Shown here: piece after piece, positions 17,684-27,669 of the stretch
Layout of the letters: every line of letters starts with the position of its first letter
Numbering within the stretch: position 1 is the stretch's first letter
NCBI RefSeq assembly: GCF_021083305.1
Contig: NZ_JAJFAY010000010.1
Span: 61,393-125,392 of the forward strand
DNA: 64,000 nt
From: Haladaptatus sp. DYF46
GTDB lineage: Archaea > Halobacteriota > Halobacteria > Halobacteriales > Haladaptataceae
Direction: 5' to 3'
Notes under the pieces: model-generated
The model's database searches: none
What the model was told of the DNA's origin: nothing
What the model saw: only the letters and a program-made list of their open reading frames with translations
Made by a program: the position numbers and the translations under genes

Positions 17684-17761
17684 ATGGGGACTTCACTAGC
17701 CAACGGGAGAATTTTCCAATAAGATGTCTACAATAAATATCGAAGGCACTTCAGGTTAGTT

Positions 17762-17950
17762 CTACTCTTTTGCGAGTTTCTCGTACGTTTCAGCATGCTC
17801 TTTCCGCTCAAGCGCTGCCATCGCACGCATCACTTCACGGCGTTCCTGTGCTGTCTCCGCTGTTTGCAGTTGCTTCCGGAGACTGGCCCGTTCGGCCTCG
17901 AAGTCAGTCGTGCTGTACGAGCTCATCTTAGCAATAAATATGTCCGTCAT
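17762..17950 (-). CDS. Small protein downstream of the Doc-like gene
   Basis: The product is helical and highly charged: '...FEAERASLRKQLQTAETAQE...RKEHAETYEKLAKE'. Small proteins of this composition often accompany haloarchaeal Doc-type toxin genes, but its function there is unclear to me. Its start at 17950 lies five bases after the Doc stop, so the two are probably co-transcribed. An alternative ATG is at 17926. Confidence 0.55.
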   Translation of the reverse strand: MTDIFIAKMSSYSTTDFEAERASLRKQLQTAETAQERREVMRAMAALERKEHAETYEKLAKE

Positions 17951-17955
17951 GGTAT

Positions 17956-18359
17956 TTAGTCTTCGGGAACCGCATGTGTTCGGCAATACTCGATCACGTT
18001 TTCGATATTCACGGCTTGTTCTTGGATCGCAAATTCCTTGAGAATAGTTCGGACCGACTCATCTTCGTACGCAAAGTGGTAGCCGTTCAGGAGATAGAAA
18101 AGCTCCACCGTGTTGAGTGCCGTTCGCTTGTTCCCATCTACGTAGGGATGATTTGCCACCAAGAGCCGCATTAGGTGGGCGGCCTTTTCGTGAATCGTCT
18201 CCGTCCTTGTCCGAAGAATCCACGTCCTCGAATGTACTCAAGCGCAGATTCAACGTCGTCGGGAGAGTGAACGCCTGGCTCTGTCTCAGTATCGCTTGCA
18301 ACGATATCAGTATGTAGTGTATGAATGGTTTCCGCGTCCGGATATTCCAAGTTAGTCAT
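17956..18359 (-). pseudogene. Fic/Doc-family toxin, frameshifted
   Basis: Two overlapping frames together encode one Doc-like protein: MTNLEYPDAETIHTLHTDIV...YIRGRGFFGQG, then TIHEKAAHLMRLLVA and the Fic/Doc core HPYVDGNKRTALN. Doc proteins phosphorylate or AMPylate targets such as EF-Tu using this H-P-F/Y-x-x-G-N-K-R loop. The reading frame shifts by one base at about 18210-18220 (GGACGGAGACG), so no full toxin can be made. The catalytic loop is otherwise intact. This could be a real mutation or a sequencing error. Confidence 0.8.
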
Positions 18360-18422
18360 CCTTCAGTATTTGTTGAAACAGGGTCTTCGTCTGTGGATCT
18401 TTTGTGAGCGGGGCAATCCATC

Positions 18423-18602
18423 TTACTCTTCTGGAATCCACCAGATAACCACCTGCGGACTCAATTTCCCACCTTCTAACTCACCGTGTTCATGCAGGTC
18501 CTCAAGTCGCTGATGCACTGGCCGCCGCTCCATCGCAACCGTATCTGCAACCCATCGAGCAGTCACAGCCCGGAACACGGACCCATACTCCGAATCACTA
18601 GT
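18423..18602 (-). pseudogene. Winged-helix (antitoxin-like) fragment upstream of doc
   Basis: The minus frame encodes 'SEYGSVFRAVTARWVADTVA' and 'MERRPVHQRLEDLHEHGELE', ending VVIWWIPEE and TAA. This is the recognition helix and wing of a small winged-helix protein, which haloarchaeal Doc modules often carry just upstream as the likely antitoxin. The frame is closed by a TAG at 18603-18605 without a convincing start, so the 5' half is missing. Confidence 0.6.
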
Positions 18603-18754
18603 CTATTCACGACTATTTTATCGCTGTCTTTGTAGTATTCTACCGTCTGGACGCTTGTATGGCTGATTCGATCGTCAAATATCAACTCCTTACACCACGT
18701 CGTAAGTTCCGTGAACTTCTTGCGAAAAGAGAGGTAGAATGGCCGATGACTCAC
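18563..18754 (-). CDS. Possible small protein coupled to the upstream gene
   Basis: A 63-codon frame begins with a GTG overlapping the TGA stop of the preceding gene (GTGA), the usual arrangement for coupled genes. It encodes 'KEFTELTTWCKEL'-like charged sequence (FRKKFTELTTWCKELIFDD). Its end overlaps the antitoxin-like fragment in another frame. No domain is recognised and it may be fortuitous. Confidence 0.3.
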   Translation of the reverse strand: MSHRPFYLSFRKKFTELTTWCKELIFDDRISHTSVQTVEYYKDSDKIVVNRLVIRSMGPCSGL

Positions 18755-19140
18755 TGCGCTTTAGGCAACTCGTCAGTGGGTAGGGTGAAGGTAACGTCCT
18801 GATCCTTGTTCAGGTTGACTTGTTTAGATTGGCTGCCAGCAACGACTTCGTACTGACCACGCGGGAGCGTGACATTAATCTGGCCAGCGTTGTCAGTCGT
18901 TCCAGTGAAGACTTGGTCGCCTGTCTTCTTGTTGATGATTGTGACTTGTTTGTCGGCGACCGGGTCACCGTCGTCACCGTTGACCTGCACACTGACGGTG
19001 TGTGTACCCGCACAGGAATAATCGACCATCGTTCCCGTGAATGCACCCGCTGCAGCTGTGATTCCGATTGAGATGAATATAAACCCAATCACAAATATAA
19101 CAGCAAGCAGCTGTTTCCTTCGCGTATTCCAAATAGGCAT
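18751..19140 (-). CDS. Membrane-anchored protein with an Ig-like (CarboxypepD/CNA-B) domain
   Basis: A basic start and one hydrophobic segment (LLAVIFVIGFIFISIGITAAA) are followed by an external domain with 'VNGDDGDPVADKQVTIINKK', 'TGTTDNAGQINVTLPRGQYE' and 'VTFTLPTDE'. This is the pattern of regulatory-like or CNA-B beta-sandwich domains that decorate surface proteins. Two cysteines are absent from the sandwich; one lies just after the membrane segment. It is probably an extracellular protein on a membrane stalk; partner unknown. Confidence 0.65.
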   Translation of the reverse strand: MPIWNTRRKQLLAVIFVIGFIFISIGITAAAGAFTGTMVDYSCAGTHTVSVQVNGDDGDPVADKQVTIINKKTGDQVFTGTTDNAGQINVTLPRGQYEVVAGSQSKQVNLNKDQDVTFTLPTDELPKAQ

Positions 19141-19304
19141 TCCAAATACAAATTTGAACTAACCATTGATAAATTCTGTGCCTATTGAATGAAAATAGGT
19201 ACAATCGTGGAATCGGTAAATAACGAGAACAGCCAAATACTCTCCAATCTGCCATATTTTTCTATAGTATACTAAATAGTATCAACTACTAATAATGGTG
19301 CGAC

Positions 19305-19690
19305 CGACAAGCAGATGGCGTGCCCGCATCACGTCCACTGCAATGCCGTCTGCAAAAACATGGCCGCCGTTGAAACCGCGACGGACGACGGGACGCTCGA
19401 TGCTTTCCCATCGGACGACAACGAAGAGGAGCGTATCAGTGGCCCATACACCGGCTACGACCAGTACGGCACCGTCGATCACACCTACTGGACGTGTGAG
19501 GACTGTGGCGCGAAAGCCACCCGGAAGGGCGCACTCATCGACTGCTGCTAACTCACTTTTTTCAGTTCTGTCACGCCAAACAACGGTGTCCGATGGTGCC
19601 CAGCGAACGCTAACCGAATGTGCGGAGACGATCGAACGCAAAGACAAGACACCGACGACTGAGCGCGATCACACGCGTTAGACAAATCGT
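19305..19690 (+). pseudogene. SWIM / SprT cassette copy 5 (frame-broken)
   Basis: The readable part gives CPHHVHCNAVCKNMAAVETA, so the SWIM motif has lost its first Cys pair element and its last His is Asn. It continues with the second type of C-terminus: 'ERISGPYTGYDQYGTVDHTY', 'CEDCGAKATRK' and 'DCC' then TAA at 19551. The SprT start follows as decayed sequence to about 19690 with frame breaks. This C-terminus differs wholly from the WPC...GRKELPN type seen in other copies. Confidence 0.7.
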
Positions 19691-19962
19691 TGCTGGAAAG
19701 ATTCCAATCTCGCCCGTCAAGGTGAGTAGCAAAGGGTATTTCGAATAAGTGTGACGACAAGTTTAAAGGTAGCCCATCATCTTCCACTGCTAAAATGTGG
19801 GAATCAGATTACCTGGAAGTATGCCCATTGTTAAATAATCACATAGTAGATATAAGAATATTTAACAAAGGCCAATGGAATCATACTCTTCGAAACTCAC
19901 CTTCCTTGTATTAGAACAGATCAATCAAGACGACGATCGATTCAAAAAAGATTCGAATCTAT

Positions 19963-21012
19963 ATGAAACGAGTACAAAACATTCTTATCGGTGGTGTTAT
20001 CGTGATGCTCATCCTCGCTGGAAGTGGGTATTTAGCGATCACGAGTGGAGCCGTGCCAAAACCCTCTGCTGGCGTTCAAGACTTCGGAGACTGGGGCAGC
20101 GTCACTGATCAACACACCGAGGTCATCACCACGTTCTGGACAACGAATCCGTATCCAATCGATTTGACAACTGGCAACGCACTGCACGTGCGTTATTCAC
20201 TTTCTCTTAACGGGGTGACTGTTGCCAGTGGAACTCGAGACCAGGTTGACCTTCCCCGCGGAAATACGACGCACACTCAATCCACGTATGTACAGAATAA
20301 CCGTCTCAAACACTGGTGGGTGAAGTTCATCAAAGCAAATGAGACAATTCATGCGACTGCTCATGGAAATATTCGCATCACCACGCCGATCAAAAACTGG
20401 TCGTATCAAACATCTAAAGCTCATACCCAATTTGAAAATCAGTCGCCGATTCTTGATTCGCTCTCACATGCCACTGAGCGAACTGAAGGGAAGTATATTC
20501 ATACTCGACGGGTTGACGTTGGCCCTATTCACCAGAGTGTGATCGTCGGTGCAGAGGTACAGGACGCTCGAGCAACGTGGGGACGCGTGAATCAGAACCG
20601 GACGACTATGTTAGTACGATTCCGAATTCACAACCCAAGCAAGACCGTTCCCCTCATCGTCGAACCAACTGGACTCAGAATGAGAGCTGACGTAAACGGC
20701 GTCACGATGTTTCACTCGGGTGGAGGTGTCGCTTCAGCAAATTCGACGAAACAGAAGCTTCTACTCCCAGGGGAGACTCGGGAAGTTATCATTCCAGTCT
20801 CGATGGACAACGACAAAGTCGATGACTGGTTCCGATCACATGTCCGGAACGGCGAACGTTCCACCATTGCGGTGCATACACAACTCGTAATTGACCCACT
20901 CGGGGTCGGCAAGCCGATTCGTGTTCCTGATGGGGACGGCATTACCTATCGATGTGCCATGCAGACTGCTATCTTTGAGAATAACCAAACTGCCGCAACA
21001 ACATGTGGATGA
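19963..21012 (+). CDS. LEA14/WHy-like membrane-anchored protein
   Basis: An N-terminal signal or anchor (NILIGGVIVMLILAGSGYLA) precedes two beta-sandwich repeats of about 120 residues. Each contains the pattern of Asn-Pro flanked by strands: 'TTFWTTNPYPIDL...ALHVRYSLSLNGVTVASG' and 'VRFRIHNPSKTVPLIVEPTG...MRADVNGVTMF'. This is the LEA type 2/WHy layout known from desiccation-related proteins in plants and archaea. The domains should lie outside the cell, possibly protecting surface proteins from salt or water stress (inference). 349 residues; it stands alone. Confidence 0.65.
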   Translation: MKRVQNILIGGVIVMLILAGSGYLAITSGAVPKPSAGVQDFGDWGSVTDQHTEVITTFWTTNPYPIDLTTGNALHVRYSLSLNGVTVASGTRDQVDLPRGNTTHTQSTYVQNNRLKHWWVKFIKANETIHATAHGNIRITTPIKNWSYQTSKAHTQFENQSPILDSLSHATERTEGKYIHTRRVDVGPIHQSVIVGAEVQDARATWGRVNQNRTTMLVRFRIHNPSKTVPLIVEPTGLRMRADVNGVTMFHSGGGVASANSTKQKLLLPGETREVIIPVSMDNDKVDDWFRSHVRNGERSTIAVHTQLVIDPLGVGKPIRVPDGDGITYRCAMQTAIFENNQTAATTCG

Positions 21013-21139
21013 ATCCTTTGGAGGTAAGCATGTGGTTCATGAGTTTCCCTACCTATAGAGACGAAATCAGTGTCTCTTTTGAGTCTTGGAACTTCTAAGA
21101 GAAGAAACGCCACTGATCACTCAAACCGTAGGGTGGTAG

Positions 21140-22285
<1,146 letters not shown>

Positions 22286-22907
22286 CGCTCTCTCGTGAAC
22301 TGGTATTGGGGGGTGCTATCAAAGCGGGATATCCCGGTCTGGTTGCGTGGTTGTTGTACGATGCGTGCCATGCGTCACATTCGAACACAGTGCCGTCACA
22401 AGAATATACCGAAGTTATATTCCATCTACAATTAAGATATCCTCAATCCGATGATGAGCAGATAACTGCTGCAATGATTCTAATTACTCATCCGTATTGC
22501 AGCTTGAGACACTACAGAATGAACCACTAGGTTTTCACTAATTACAGTCGGAGATCATCGACGATTACAGCGGGGGAACACCGACTCGCAAATTGCCGTC
22601 AGAATATCGTTATCAGTCACCTCTGTACAGAATGTATACGACCTTCAAGTGTTTGAACAGGAAGGGGAGTTAGGGAACTCCCGACGGGAGACCACGTTTC
22701 CTACGGAATGAGCGGGCGTGATAATCGATAGATATCGTGCTCAGGACTCGAACCTCTTGAATCCGTTCCTGACTGGTTTGCCCTCCACGGGTAGGGCATT
22801 TGAGTGAAAGAATCAGTATACTGTAGCCATTTATATTTCCAACTGCTTTGGTTATATCTTCCTATGGATAGCTCTATACCGTTGCTCCTTCTCCAAGTCA
22901 TCCAATA
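22286..22907. other. 620-bp gap with one perfect hairpin
   Basis: No gene is supported on either strand. At 22665-22682 GGGAGTT-AGGG-AACTCCC forms a perfect 7-bp stem with a four-base loop, followed by another GGGAG. The segment 22738-22806 has a tRNA-T-arm-like GGTTCGAGTCC on the minus strand but no cloverleaf. Confidence 0.5.
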
Positions 22908-23255
22908 GTGAATGGATTTTCCTTCGATGCCCCCAAACTAGTAGAAGTCACCAACGAGAGCCACGAGAACCCCGCAGAGCACCAGTACACCGTCTCCATC
23001 GACGACGTGACCGACGAACTGATGGCCTGCACCTGCCCGCATCACATCCACCGGAACGCCTTCTGCAAACACATGGCCGCCATCGAAAACGCAATCGACG
23101 ACGGGACGCTTGACGCTTTCCCCTCGGGGGACGAGCGTATCAGTGGCCCGTACACTGGCTACGACAAGTACGGCAACGTCGATCACAACTACTGACAGTG
23201 TGAAAACTGTGGCGCAGAAGCCACCCGGAAGGACGCACTCACCGACTGCTGCTAA
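22908..23255 (+). pseudogene. SWIM zinc-finger protein, cassette copy 6 (premature stop)
   Basis: The finger is intact (CTCPHHIHRNAFCKH) after 'HQYTVSIDDVTDELMA', and the second type of C-terminus follows: 'ERISGPYTGYDKYGNVDHNY'. A TGA at 23193-23195 then replaces the expected Trp codon. The frame continues 'QCENCGAEATRKDALTDCC' to a TAA at 23255. The truncated 95-residue protein would keep the finger but lose the cysteine-rich tail. The start region is shortened, so function is doubtful. Confidence 0.7.
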
Positions 23256-23275
23256 CCCCGTCTTCCTTTTTGATT

Positions 23276-23520
23276 TATGTCATACCAAACAACGAGTCCG
23301 ATGGTGTCCAGCGAACGTTGACCGAGTGTGCGGATGCGACCGAACGGGAAGACGGCACACCGACGACAGAGCGCGGCCTGCTCGACTGAGTGAAAGCACA
23401 CGGGGATGGCACCGCTAGGCACTTCCCTGAACTTCTGCTCGATGCAATTGAGCGAAATATCTCAACCCGGACGCAACGAACGGCAGCCGCAACGACATAC
23501 GACCCTAATCTTGATTCTTG
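23276..23520 (+). pseudogene. SprT-like remnant of copy 6
   Basis: After ATGTCATACCAAACAACGAG, matching the SprT start at nucleotide level, the sequence keeps patches such as GCAGCCGCAACGACATACGA. It is broken by several frameshifts and a TGA. No catalytic motif remains. Confidence 0.55.
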
Positions 23521-23668
23521 TATCTATTGAACACAACACACTCCAGCCAAAAGCTAGTTGACTACGTTTCCCTAGACTAGCAGGATCGAATAATACTTGA
23601 AAAGGGAGGGAGTCGGAATATTCCGCTGCATTATGAATTTATATTTCCTTCCTCGATAGATTACAACT

Positions 23669-24103
23669 ATGTCGATCAATTTATCGATTGGTACGCTTCT
23701 GATTCGCCTCGCTGTTGGCAGCATCATGCTCGTCCACGGTACTGGAAAATTGTTTTCGGTCGGCCCAGCCGCGATGTCGATACCTCAGTTTACGGGATTT
23801 CTCGCTAGTCTCGGCGTTCCAGCACCATCTATCGCTGCGTGGGTGGTTGCACTCATTGAACTCGTTGGTGGTCTCTGTATTCTGGTAGGTTTCCTCACTC
23901 GGTTTGCCGCATTCGCAGTTGCGATTAATATGCTCGCTGCGACGTTGCTCGTTCATCTTCCAGAAGGGTTCTCCGACTCGGAACTCACTATTGTCCTGTG
24001 TCTGGTTTCCTTGGCCCTTGTGTCGATCGGAGCCGGAAAACTATCGATCGATGAATCCGTCGTCGATAACCAGTCGCATTCGATACTACCAGTCGGTGAG
24101 TGA
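23669..24103 (+). CDS. DoxX-family membrane protein
   Basis: Four hydrophobic segments carry the DoxX pattern: 'LLIRLAVGSIMLVHGTGKLF' first, then 'VALIELVGGLCILVGFLTRF' with a Glu in the second helix, and two further helices. DoxX proteins are the small membrane subunits of thiosulfate:quinone oxidoreductase or relatives linked to oxidative stress. 144 residues is normal. It stands alone about 100 bases before the second tRNA-Thr copy. A second, more GC-rich DoxX gene is at 35931. Confidence 0.82.
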   Translation: MSINLSIGTLLIRLAVGSIMLVHGTGKLFSVGPAAMSIPQFTGFLASLGVPAPSIAAWVVALIELVGGLCILVGFLTRFAAFAVAINMLAATLLVHLPEGFSDSELTIVLCLVSLALVSIGAGKLSIDESVVDNQSHSILPVGE

Positions 24104-24205
24104 CAGAGTTGTTCTCCTTCCATTTCAATTTACTTTAGAAATTCCGGTTTGTATACTGCGACGCAAATCTCATTGTATTATCCGTTGGTAGATAATTAGG
24201 AGAAA

Positions 24206-24278
24206 GCCTTAGGAGATATTTGAACTCTCGACTGACTCCTTACAAAGGAGTTGCTCTGCCAGACTGAGCTACCAAGGC
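24206..24278 (-). tRNA. tRNA-Thr (UGU), degenerate second copy
   Basis: This is a duplicate of the gene at 15381-15453 with seven or eight changes. The anticodon stem-loop ACTCC-TTTGTAA-GGAGT is identical. The D-loop differs, the T stem GAGAG/ATCTC has a terminal mismatch, and the acceptor GCCTTGG/CTAAGGC has a G-T pair. It may be charged poorly or be a pseudogene. About ten bases before the tRNA 5' end are also conserved between copies, so the duplication included flanking DNA. Confidence 0.75.
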
Positions 24279-24351
24279 ACTTCAATATCACTCGTCTTTG
24301 ACAACGACCTTCTTTTCTCTTGTCCTATACCATCGCTACTCAATATTGCTA

Positions 24352-24726
24352 TTAATATGCTTCCTGTGATAGCTGCAACACCCACTGCGTGAATGCATTC
24401 GAATCGATCGGATCGGATTCTTCTTCAGCGCTAACCAGTGGAGAAAGCATGTCTCCAGCCATGAGCAATGAAAAGTCGAGGTCTTTCTTCCTTGGGTGAA
24501 GCAAATACGTTCGTTGGCCGTTGTACGTCGTTTCCTCTCGCTGAATCATTCCTTTCTTCTCTAAGCTGGTAGCCAGTCGACTCCCCGTTCGACTACTCAC
24601 CTCGAGTTCTTTCCAGAGATCACTTTGGTAGATGCCCTTTTGCTCTGTAATCAGTGCCAGGGCGCGATTTTCACGAGCGCTAAGCGAATTGGCTGTCTTC
24701 CGGGAACTCGCTCTTGTTATCATACT
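24352..24726 (-). CDS. MarR-like winged-helix protein, second of a tandem pair
   Basis: The winged helix covers about residues 18-85: 'ARENRALALITEQKGIYQSD', 'LWKELEVSSRTGSRLATSLE', 'KKGMIQREETTYNGQRTYLL'. It is clearly paralogous to the gene just upstream on the same strand, sharing QSDLWKEL, SR-x-GSRLATSL-x-KKG. A C-terminal helical extension of 40 residues is unique. The start at 24726 overlaps the preceding gene by 47 bases. A downstream start is not obvious. Regulatory target unknown. Confidence 0.7.
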   Translation of the reverse strand, partial: SMITRASSRKTANSLSARENRALALITEQKGIYQSDLWKELEVSSRTGSRLATSLEKKGMIQREETTYNGQRTYLLHPRKKDLDFSLLMAGDMLSPLVSAEEESDPIDSNAFTQWVLQLSQEAY

Positions 24727-24970
24727 CCTCTTGCGTTCGAGTAGAAGCATCACTATTCGTTGGTTCTAATCTGTACGTCAGGTGTCCATCACTCGTCGCT
24801 TGCTCTCGTGTGAGGAGACCTTTCTTTGCTAGTGATGTTGCAAGTCGACTCCCTTTGCGACTTGTAATATCGAGTTCTTTCCAGAGGTCACTCTGGAGAA
24901 TGCCATCGTGAGAACTGATAAGCTCGTACGCCTGTTTTTCATCCGACGAGAGATCCTCAACCGCGCTCAT
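24680..24970 (-). CDS. MarR-like winged-helix protein, first of a tandem pair
   Basis: The 96-residue product has 'SSDEKQAYELISSHDGILQS', 'DLWKELDITSRKGSRLATSL' and 'AKKGLLTREQATSDGHLTYR', a compact winged helix. A polar, acidic tail overlaps the start of its paralogue. The tandem arrangement suggests a recent duplication and perhaps a heterodimer. It faces the divergent FAD-reductase-like gene at 25098, a plausible target. Confidence 0.75.
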   Translation of the reverse strand: MSAVEDLSSDEKQAYELISSHDGILQSDLWKELDITSRKGSRLATSLAKKGLLTREQATSDGHLTYRLEPTNSDASTRTQEEYDNKSEFPEDSQFA

Positions 24971-25097
24971 TTCCGTTCTCTTACTACGTGATCAGCAAAC
25001 AAATCGCCTTTGATTTGTAATGCTGCTCCTCCCAAAACACAGCCATATCCCTCTTATTGGGAGTAGATTTATGCAAAAACCAACCGTACAATTGTCC

Positions 25098-25655
25098 ATG
25101 TCGGATGTGACAATCGTCGGTGGCGGTCCCGCTGGACTCAGTACAGCACTCTTCACTGCAAAAAATGGTCTCGATACCGCTGTCTTCGATACTGATGAAA
25201 CATGGATGCACAAAGCACACCTTTTCAATTACTTGGGAATTGAGAGCATCGATGGTACCGAGTACATGGAGAAGGCTCGCGAACAAGCCGATGAGTACGG
25301 TGTCACCCAGCATCTAGAGACAGCGGTCACAAACATCGAACAGGACGATGATGGGTTCCAGATCACGACTGATGATGGCGATCATCACGCAACATACGTC
25401 GTCTTAGCGACCGGCGCAGATCGCGATATTGCCGAGCAACTCGGGTGTGAGTTCACCGATTCAGGAACTGTTTCAGTCAACTTGAGCATGGAAACGAGTA
25501 TCGAGGATGCTTACGCGACTGGTGCAATGGTTCGCGATCAAGAATGGCAAGCAGTCATCTCCGCCGGTGATGGAGGTGCGGCAGCACTTGACATCCTGAG
25601 CAAGGAGAAGGGAGAACACTTCCACGACTTCGATACGCCGACAGACGCTGAATAA
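25098..25655 (+). CDS. Thioredoxin-reductase-like FAD/NAD(P)-binding protein, short form
   Basis: The product starts MSDVTIVGGGPAGLSTALFT, the FAD-binding Rossmann motif G-x-G-x-x-G. 'YVVLATGADRDIAEQLG' is the conserved A-T-G segment and 'IEDAYATGAMVRDQEWQAVI' with 'SAGDGGAAALDIL' is the C-terminal FAD-contacting motif. The central NAD(P)H domain and redox CxxC of true thioredoxin reductases are absent, giving only about 185 residues. Such single-domain forms are common in haloarchaea, and their partners are unknown. The ATG at 25098 sits directly before the Rossmann motif. It diverges from the paired winged-helix genes. Confidence 0.8.
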   Translation: MSDVTIVGGGPAGLSTALFTAKNGLDTAVFDTDETWMHKAHLFNYLGIESIDGTEYMEKAREQADEYGVTQHLETAVTNIEQDDDGFQITTDDGDHHATYVVLATGADRDIAEQLGCEFTDSGTVSVNLSMETSIEDAYATGAMVRDQEWQAVISAGDGGAAALDILSKEKGEHFHDFDTPTDAE

Positions 25656-25694
25656 CTAATCAACATCTGCGATCATCTCGTATCGTATCTCTTA

Positions 25695-25856
25695 TCATGA
25701 GTTTCCTCGAGAAGAGCGCGCTTGCCGTATTTCGTTTCCATCTCGAACGATGTCTTCACAATATGGACAGACACGAGGTTTCTCGACTTCATCCGGTGTG
25801 AACACACGAACATATTGCTGAGTCACAAACGATCCGCAATTATCACAGTGTGGCAT
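25695..25856 (-). CDS. Small double-CxxC zinc-finger protein (53 aa)
   Basis: This short frame reads MPHCDNCGSFVTQQYVRVFT, then PRVCPYCEDIVRDG and a basic tail. Two C-x2-C pairs (residues 4/7 and 30/33) form one zinc site. Nearly identical tiny proteins are widespread in Halobacteria and are presumed to bind nucleic acid or protein; function unknown. ATG at 25856, TGA at 25695. Confidence 0.8.
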   Translation of the reverse strand: MPHCDNCGSFVTQQYVRVFTPDEVEKPRVCPYCEDIVRDGNEIRQARSSRGNS

Positions 25857-25909
25857 ATTTGTTCCATTCGTTAATACTCTAATATAGACTTCGACTATCC
25901 AGATCGTAC

Positions 25910-25990
25910 GCAGCCCGTGACGCTACGAGACGGCACAGAACCGCGCACAGGCCGAACACTTCTCCTACGACGTCGATTCCTCTGTTCAGA
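25910..25990 (+). pseudogene. SWIM protein N-terminal scrap (copy 7)
   Basis: The sequence GAGACGGCACAGAACCGCGC and what follows encode ETAQNRAQAEHFSYDVDSS, matching the N-terminus of copies 1 and 8 (ETAQNRAQADQFAFDVEAP). Similarity ends there. It abuts the zinc-finger gene's promoter side. Confidence 0.6.
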
Positions 25991-26195
25991 GTAACGTCAC
26001 TTGTCCTCCTTGCATTTATTTTGTGTAGTCTCCGTGCAAGGTATGGTACGACGAGTAGCACCGTTGCTCACCTTCTCGTGAACGGCCTCAGTACTGTTAC
26101 ACTTGCCCTCATGTAGTAGCAATATCTTGTCCACGGATGCTGCATAGAACTAGCGCAGACACGTACGTAGATATTCGCTCGGAATAGTACACCAT

Positions 26196-26834
26196 ATGAT
26201 GCCACGTATACAGCTCAAAATCAATGCTGCTGCGTCACAGGACCAGCTGGCCACTGCCTCTACCGAATTCCCGGAGGAAGAATTCGAAATATTAGCGAGC
26301 CACACAATTGACGATCGACTAGTTGGTATACTCAAGGTTCGAACGATGGACGGAGACGCCATCGTTCAATATTTCCAAGACACAGTAGGAGTCTACTCAT
26401 CTGAAGTGCTTTTTACAGATGAGAGATATATTCTCCTCCAGTACGAAATTCCAATTCCTGATCCATATCGTGTGGCTCGTGCATCAGGCAATCTGACGCT
26501 CTTCCCGATTACTATGCACGACGGCTGGTTGTTCGTGGAACGAAGTGCCTCAAACAAACAGTTAGCACAATATAGGGATCAACTAGAAAGCGCTGGACTT
26601 CAGTATCAGATCCTCTCGTTACAGCAATCACACGATCCGATTGAACTACTCACTGATCGGCAACGACAGTTCATCACCGAAGCTATTGCGCGCGGTTATT
26701 ACGAGACTCCCCGCCAGTGTACGCTAACCGATTTAGCAGAGATCTTTGGAATTAACAAGTCTGCTGCAAGTGAAACACTCCGTCGGGCTGAAGGACGAAT
26801 TATCACAGACGCACTACCCAAAGCGAAAACGTGA
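26196..26834 (+). CDS. HTH_10 (bacterio-opsin-activator type) regulator
   Basis: The last 60 residues are the HTH_10 domain: 'LLTDRQRQFITEAIARGYYE', 'TPRQCTLTDLAEIFGINKSA', 'ASETLRRAEGRII'. The first 145 residues form the beta-rich sensory half usual in this family. Such proteins regulate haloarchaeal genes such as bop, with small-molecule or redox inputs mostly unknown. Two start codons are adjacent (26196 and 26199). It diverges in sequence from the two closely related HTH_10 genes at 34372 and 60463. Confidence 0.85.
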   Translation: MMPRIQLKINAAASQDQLATASTEFPEEEFEILASHTIDDRLVGILKVRTMDGDAIVQYFQDTVGVYSSEVLFTDERYILLQYEIPIPDPYRVARASGNLTLFPITMHDGWLFVERSASNKQLAQYRDQLESAGLQYQILSLQQSHDPIELLTDRQRQFITEAIARGYYETPRQCTLTDLAEIFGINKSAASETLRRAEGRIITDALPKAKT

Positions 26835-26984
26835 CGTCTTGAGAAAATTGCAAGATAATGCCTATTGGAGCAGCGAAAAATCATTGAGCTACGATTGTAG
26901 ATTCACCGTTTGAAGAAGAATGCTATTTAAACTGCTGAACTAGTTCACGCACAAAGCTGGGATATCTCCCGAGCTAGTATAGAT

Positions 26985-27443
26985 ATGGCACAATTAGAAA
27001 CGGCAGACGATGTAAAATCGTCAACATCGCCTGATTTGAATCGTTTCGTAAAATATGGTCTATTAACGATTGTCATAGCTGTCATCGTAAATTCGGCTAT
27101 TCGTGTGGTCGCATACCAATTCATTACCATTCACTCTGCTTTTTGGCCGTTAGGATGGGAAGCGGTGGCCGGAAGTACAGCTCTCACGATCATTGGTGCA
27201 ACTTTCATTTACTGGGCAGTGACTCGCCTGTCTCAGCGACCGAACCGAATATTTGTGATTATTGCGGCGCTTGTGCTGCTTCTCTCGTTTGGGTCTTTCA
27301 TAGTGCCTCCACCTATTTTGGAGGAAACACCACCTTCAGTAAGTGCGGTCTTAGCAGGAATGCACGTGAGTGTAGCGGTCATTAGCGTTAGTCTATTGAC
27401 CCGGATCTCAAACACCACTTCTGAGTCTGACAATCGTCATTAA
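26985..27443 (+). CDS. Four-helix membrane protein (DUF6069-like)
   Basis: A polar leader is followed by four hydrophobic segments (YGLLTIVIAVIVNSAIRVVA; STALTIIGATFIYWAVTRL; IFVIIAALVLLLSFGSFIV; MHVSVAVISVSLLTRI). The 'FITIHSAFWPLGWE' loop and Pro-rich 'VPPPILEETPPS' loop resemble DUF6069 proteins. Function unknown. It stands alone. Confidence 0.6.
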   Translation: MAQLETADDVKSSTSPDLNRFVKYGLLTIVIAVIVNSAIRVVAYQFITIHSAFWPLGWEAVAGSTALTIIGATFIYWAVTRLSQRPNRIFVIIAALVLLLSFGSFIVPPPILEETPPSVSAVLAGMHVSVAVISVSLLTRISNTTSESDNRH

Positions 27444-27669
27444 ATCGGATTCCAAGTGCCGCAAAACCTCGACCAAAGGGAAAAGAGCCGTTCAATGTCG
27501 TATTCGTGAGCAAGACCGCACTTGTGTGGTCAATAAATGAAATCTCAGGGTAGTCATAGTGCTCAAACGATCACAAGACGCAATAGACACTCCAGCACAA
27601 ACGAGAAGAGTATTGAAACTCTCTGAGCGTCCAATCGACTAGAGTGCAGAACCGACGTCTCATGGATTA

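Noticed and set aside
22738..22806. tRNA or tRNA fragment on the minus strand
   Set aside because: A GGTTCGAGTCC segment resembles a T-loop, but the stem does not pair and there is no anticodon or acceptor arm.
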